Origin: an uncultured Lachnospiraceae bacterium
GTDB taxonomy: Bacteria; Bacillota_A; Clostridia; Lachnospirales; Lachnospiraceae
Reading direction: 5' to 3'
Length of the DNA: 6,747 nucleotides
Assembly: GCA_905200565.1 (NCBI GenBank)
Contig: CAJKKX010000132.1
Span: 1 to 6,747 of the forward strand
Shown: positions 5,343 to 6,747 of the stretch, one piece after another
How the letters are laid out: each line of letters opens with the position of its first letter
How positions within the stretch are numbered: the stretch's first letter is position 1
The notes under the pieces: model-generated
What the model was told of the DNA's origin: nothing
Seen by the model: the letters and a program-made list of their open reading frames with translations, nothing else
Databases searched by the model: none
Program-made: the position numbers and the translations under genes

Positions 5343-5573
5343 ATGAAACTGGACAAAGATGTCCTGAAAGGCCTGGCGCTGATTACGCAGGTTGGCATCA
5401 GTATGCTGGCTCCCGTTGTTTTATGCGTCTTTATCGGAACCTGGCTGGACGGAAAGTTTGGCTGGAACACAGTGCTGGTACTGCTGATTCTGGGAATCCT
5501 GGCGGGAGGGAGAAACACCTGGATTCTTTTGAAGGGCATGGCGGGAAATGAAGGAGGAAAAAAGCGTGATTAG
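5343..5573 (+). CDS. atpZ: AtpZ/AtpI-type small membrane protein of the F-type ATP synthase operon
   Basis: The protein is 76 residues with two predicted membrane hairpin segments (about 14-34 and 42-62). Family marks are the GISMLAPVVLCVFIGTWLD segment, with the Gly-x-x-x-Asp turn (G32-D36), and a second helix ending AGGRNTW. AtpZ-type proteins are encoded at the start of many Firmicute atp operons. With AtpI they have been linked to magnesium or calcium handling and to assembly of the c-ring; the exact role in this organism is inferred. The start is well supported by AAAGGAGG six bases upstream of ATG. The end overlaps the next gene, so the two are probably translated in a coupled way. Confidence 0.83.
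   Translation: MKLDKDVLKGLALITQVGISMLAPVVLCVFIGTWLDGKFGWNTVLVLLILGILAGGRNTWILLKGMAGNEGGKKRD
5551..5557 (+). promoter_or_regulatory. Ribosome binding site deciding the atpI start
   Basis: AAGGAGG lies eight bases before GTG 5566. The in-frame ATG at 5548 lies upstream of this motif and has only GCGGGAA right against it. The Shine-Dalgarno therefore favours GTG as the start. Confidence 0.65.
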
Positions 5574-5976
5574 AGATTCCATCAGGCATTTGAGCACGGT
5601 GGCAAAGGAACTTTTCATGGGAATCCTGATTTTCGGTACAGTATTCTGGCTTGTTTTTATCTGGTTTGTTCCGGATAGGTGGGAATTTACATCAGGACTG
5701 GCGCTTGGCGTTGTATTTTCACTGATTTTGGCGTTTCACATGAACTATAGCGTTGAACAGTGCCTGATGCGGGCAGAGGCGGATGCAAAAGGCTATATGC
5801 AGAGAATGTCGGTGTTTCGAATGGGAATGATATTGCTTCTGTTCGGAATTTCGTATTTGTTGAAGCTTGGAAATCCGGCTGCTATTTTTGCAGGACTGTT
5901 TACACTGAAACTTGGCGCTTATTTTCAGCCTTTTTTACACAGGCTGATTCAAAAAAAAGGACGAAAAGGGAGGTGA
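5566..5976 (+). CDS. atpI: ATP synthase subunit I (AtpI-like)
   Basis: The protein is 136 residues from GTG 5566 (142 if ATG 5548 were used). It fits the ATP-synt_I family: four predicted membrane helices (about 15-35, 42-59, 83-99 and 105-122) with a charged central loop (about 65-82) and a strongly basic C-terminus ending RLIQKKGRKGR. Marks seen are GLALGVVFSLILAFHM and the last helix GLFTLKLGAYFQPF. AtpI is not part of the finished enzyme; it is thought to help assemble the c-ring in the membrane. The gene overlaps atpZ by 8 bases, and its stop (TGA 5974-5976) lies inside the ribosome binding site of atpB, so the three genes form one tight transcription unit. Sequence is weakly conserved in this family, so position in the operon carries much of the call. 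Confidence 0.8.
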   Translation: MIRDSIRHLSTVAKELFMGILIFGTVFWLVFIWFVPDRWEFTSGLALGVVFSLILAFHMNYSVEQCLMRAEADAKGYMQRMSVFRMGMILLLFGISYLLKLGNPAAIFAGLFTLKLGAYFQPFLHRLIQKKGRKGR

Positions 5977-5980
5977 TAAT

Positions 5981-6682
5981 GTGTTATTAGCTGCGGGCGG
6001 CGATGTGGATTTTATGATACACGGGCTGTTTAAATACAGGCTGTTTGGGCAGGAATTCTGGATTACCACGACACATGTAAGTATTCTGGTAGTTATGCTT
6101 GTACTTCTGGGGTTTGCAGTTGCGGCAAACCGGACGATGCGCCATGCGAAGGAAGTTCCGGGCGGTTTCCAGAACGTTGTGGAGCTGATCGTGGAGTTCC
6201 TGGATAAGATGGTATATGGAAGCATGGGAAAGAATGCCGGGAAGTTTTTAAATTATATCGGCTCTATTTTTCTGTTTATTTTTATCAGTAATATATCAGG
6301 GCTGTTTGGACTCCGGGCGCCTACGGCAGATTATGGCGTTACGCTGCCGCTTGGCATCATGACTTTTGCGATCATTCAGTATAACAATATCAAGTATAAC
6401 AAGGTTGGTGCATTTACCGGGCTGTTTAAGCCGCTGCCTTTCCTGTTTCCGATCAATCTGATTGGCGAGATTGCGGTTCCGTTTTCTCTGTCTTTGAGGC
6501 TTTTTGGAAACGTGCTGTCTGGAACGGTTATGATGTCTTTGATTTATACGCTGCTGTCCCGCTTTGCCATTGGCTGGCCGGGATTTCTGCATATCTATTT
6601 TGATATTTTTTCCGGAGCGATCCAGACGTATGTATTCTGTATGCTGACGATGGTTTATGTTACGGATAAGATTCCGGAATAA
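5981..6682 (+). CDS. atpB: F-type ATP synthase subunit a
   Basis: The protein is 233 residues, usual for Firmicutes. Subunit a forms the half-channels through which ions reach the rotating c-ring in the membrane Fo sector. Visible: FGQEFWITTTH near the N-terminus, FISNISGLFGLRAPT (101-115) with the family Asn, and the hallmark helix FPINLIGEIAVPFSLSLRLFGN (about 156-177). That helix carries the essential stator Arg173 and the polar E163; the last helix includes AIQTYVFCMLTMVYV (213-227) with Q215. About five to six membrane helices are predicted. The start is GTG, with GGGAGG ending seven bases upstream, overlapping the atpI stop. Whether the enzyme uses protons or sodium cannot be read without subunit c. 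The gene is complete and intact. Confidence 0.94.
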   Translation: MLLAAGGDVDFMIHGLFKYRLFGQEFWITTTHVSILVVMLVLLGFAVAANRTMRHAKEVPGGFQNVVELIVEFLDKMVYGSMGKNAGKFLNYIGSIFLFIFISNISGLFGLRAPTADYGVTLPLGIMTFAIIQYNNIKYNKVGAFTGLFKPLPFLFPINLIGEIAVPFSLSLRLFGNVLSGTVMMSLIYTLLSRFAIGWPGFLHIYFDIFSGAIQTYVFCMLTMVYVTDKIPE

Positions 6683-6747
6683 GAAGTTTATTGGTAACTA
6701 TTCAGAACAGGTCGAAGCACTTGCTGCTGAGACCGTGAAAACATGAT
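6683..6747. other. Start of the atpB-downstream gap; no gene start seen
   Basis: Subunit c (atpE) is expected next, but these 65 bases have no Shine-Dalgarno; the only ATG (6743) has none before it. No T-run terminator is present. The stretch GGTAACTATTCAGAAC (6693-6708) resembles one arm of palindromic intergenic repeats found in Lachnospiraceae, but the matching arm would lie beyond the window. The frame from 6690 is open for 18 codons without a start. Confidence 0.4.

Noticed and set aside
6690..6746. Open stretch of 18 codons after atpB that could be a coding remnant
   Set aside because: It has no start codon or ribosome site, ends in TGA within the window, and does not resemble subunit c.

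Overview
The window looks like a chromosomal segment from a low-to-mid-GC Firmicute, most likely a Clostridia/Lachnospiraceae-type gut anaerobe. This rests on the gene set (atpZ-atpI-atpB order, a YtvI/AI-2E-type permease, an Rpn/PD-(D/E)XK protein with AEGK repeats), strong AGGAGG-type ribosome binding sites and sigma-A-like promoters. All genes are on the + strand. The taxonomic placement is inference.

Region 1 (1-2414) is the end of a surface-polysaccharide locus. It holds the last codons of a probable capE-type dehydratase, then capF (bifunctional reductase plus cupin) and capG (non-hydrolysing 2-epimerase type). The three are translationally coupled (4-bp and 11-bp overlaps) and would convert UDP-GlcNAc to UDP-L-FucNAc. 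The first ~730 bases are markedly GC-rich (42/60, 41/60 and 38/60 G+C in hand-counted lines at 121-300). Composition then drops abruptly inside capF (21/60 at 781-840, 26/60 at 901-960). The break falls between the reductase and cupin domains, which suggests a mosaic or recombined gene.

Region 2 (2415-3493) is a single-gene island encoding an Rpn-family PD-(D/E)XK nuclease. It has its own near-consensus promoter (TTTACA-N17-TATAAT with extended -10), a short leader that can fold over its own Shine-Dalgarno sequence, an in-frame tandem repeat, and a strong internal Shine-Dalgarno/ATG. The internal start would give a 71-residue C-terminal protein, resembling the known Rpn gene-within-gene arrangement. 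An 11-bp-stem hairpin of unknown role follows the gene.

Region 3 (3494-5276) holds two housekeeping genes: an RluA-family pseudouridine synthase without an S4 domain, and an AI-2E/YtvI-type multi-pass membrane protein.

Region 4 (5277-6747) is the start of the F-type ATP synthase operon. A good promoter (TAGACA-N17-TAAAAT) precedes atpZ, atpI and atpB (subunit a). The next expected gene, atpE (subunit c), has not begun within the 65 bases after atpB. That tail carries no Shine-Dalgarno and may be the start of an intergenic element.

No tRNA, rRNA, CRISPR array or transposase was seen. No stretch longer than about 130 bases lacks a gene.
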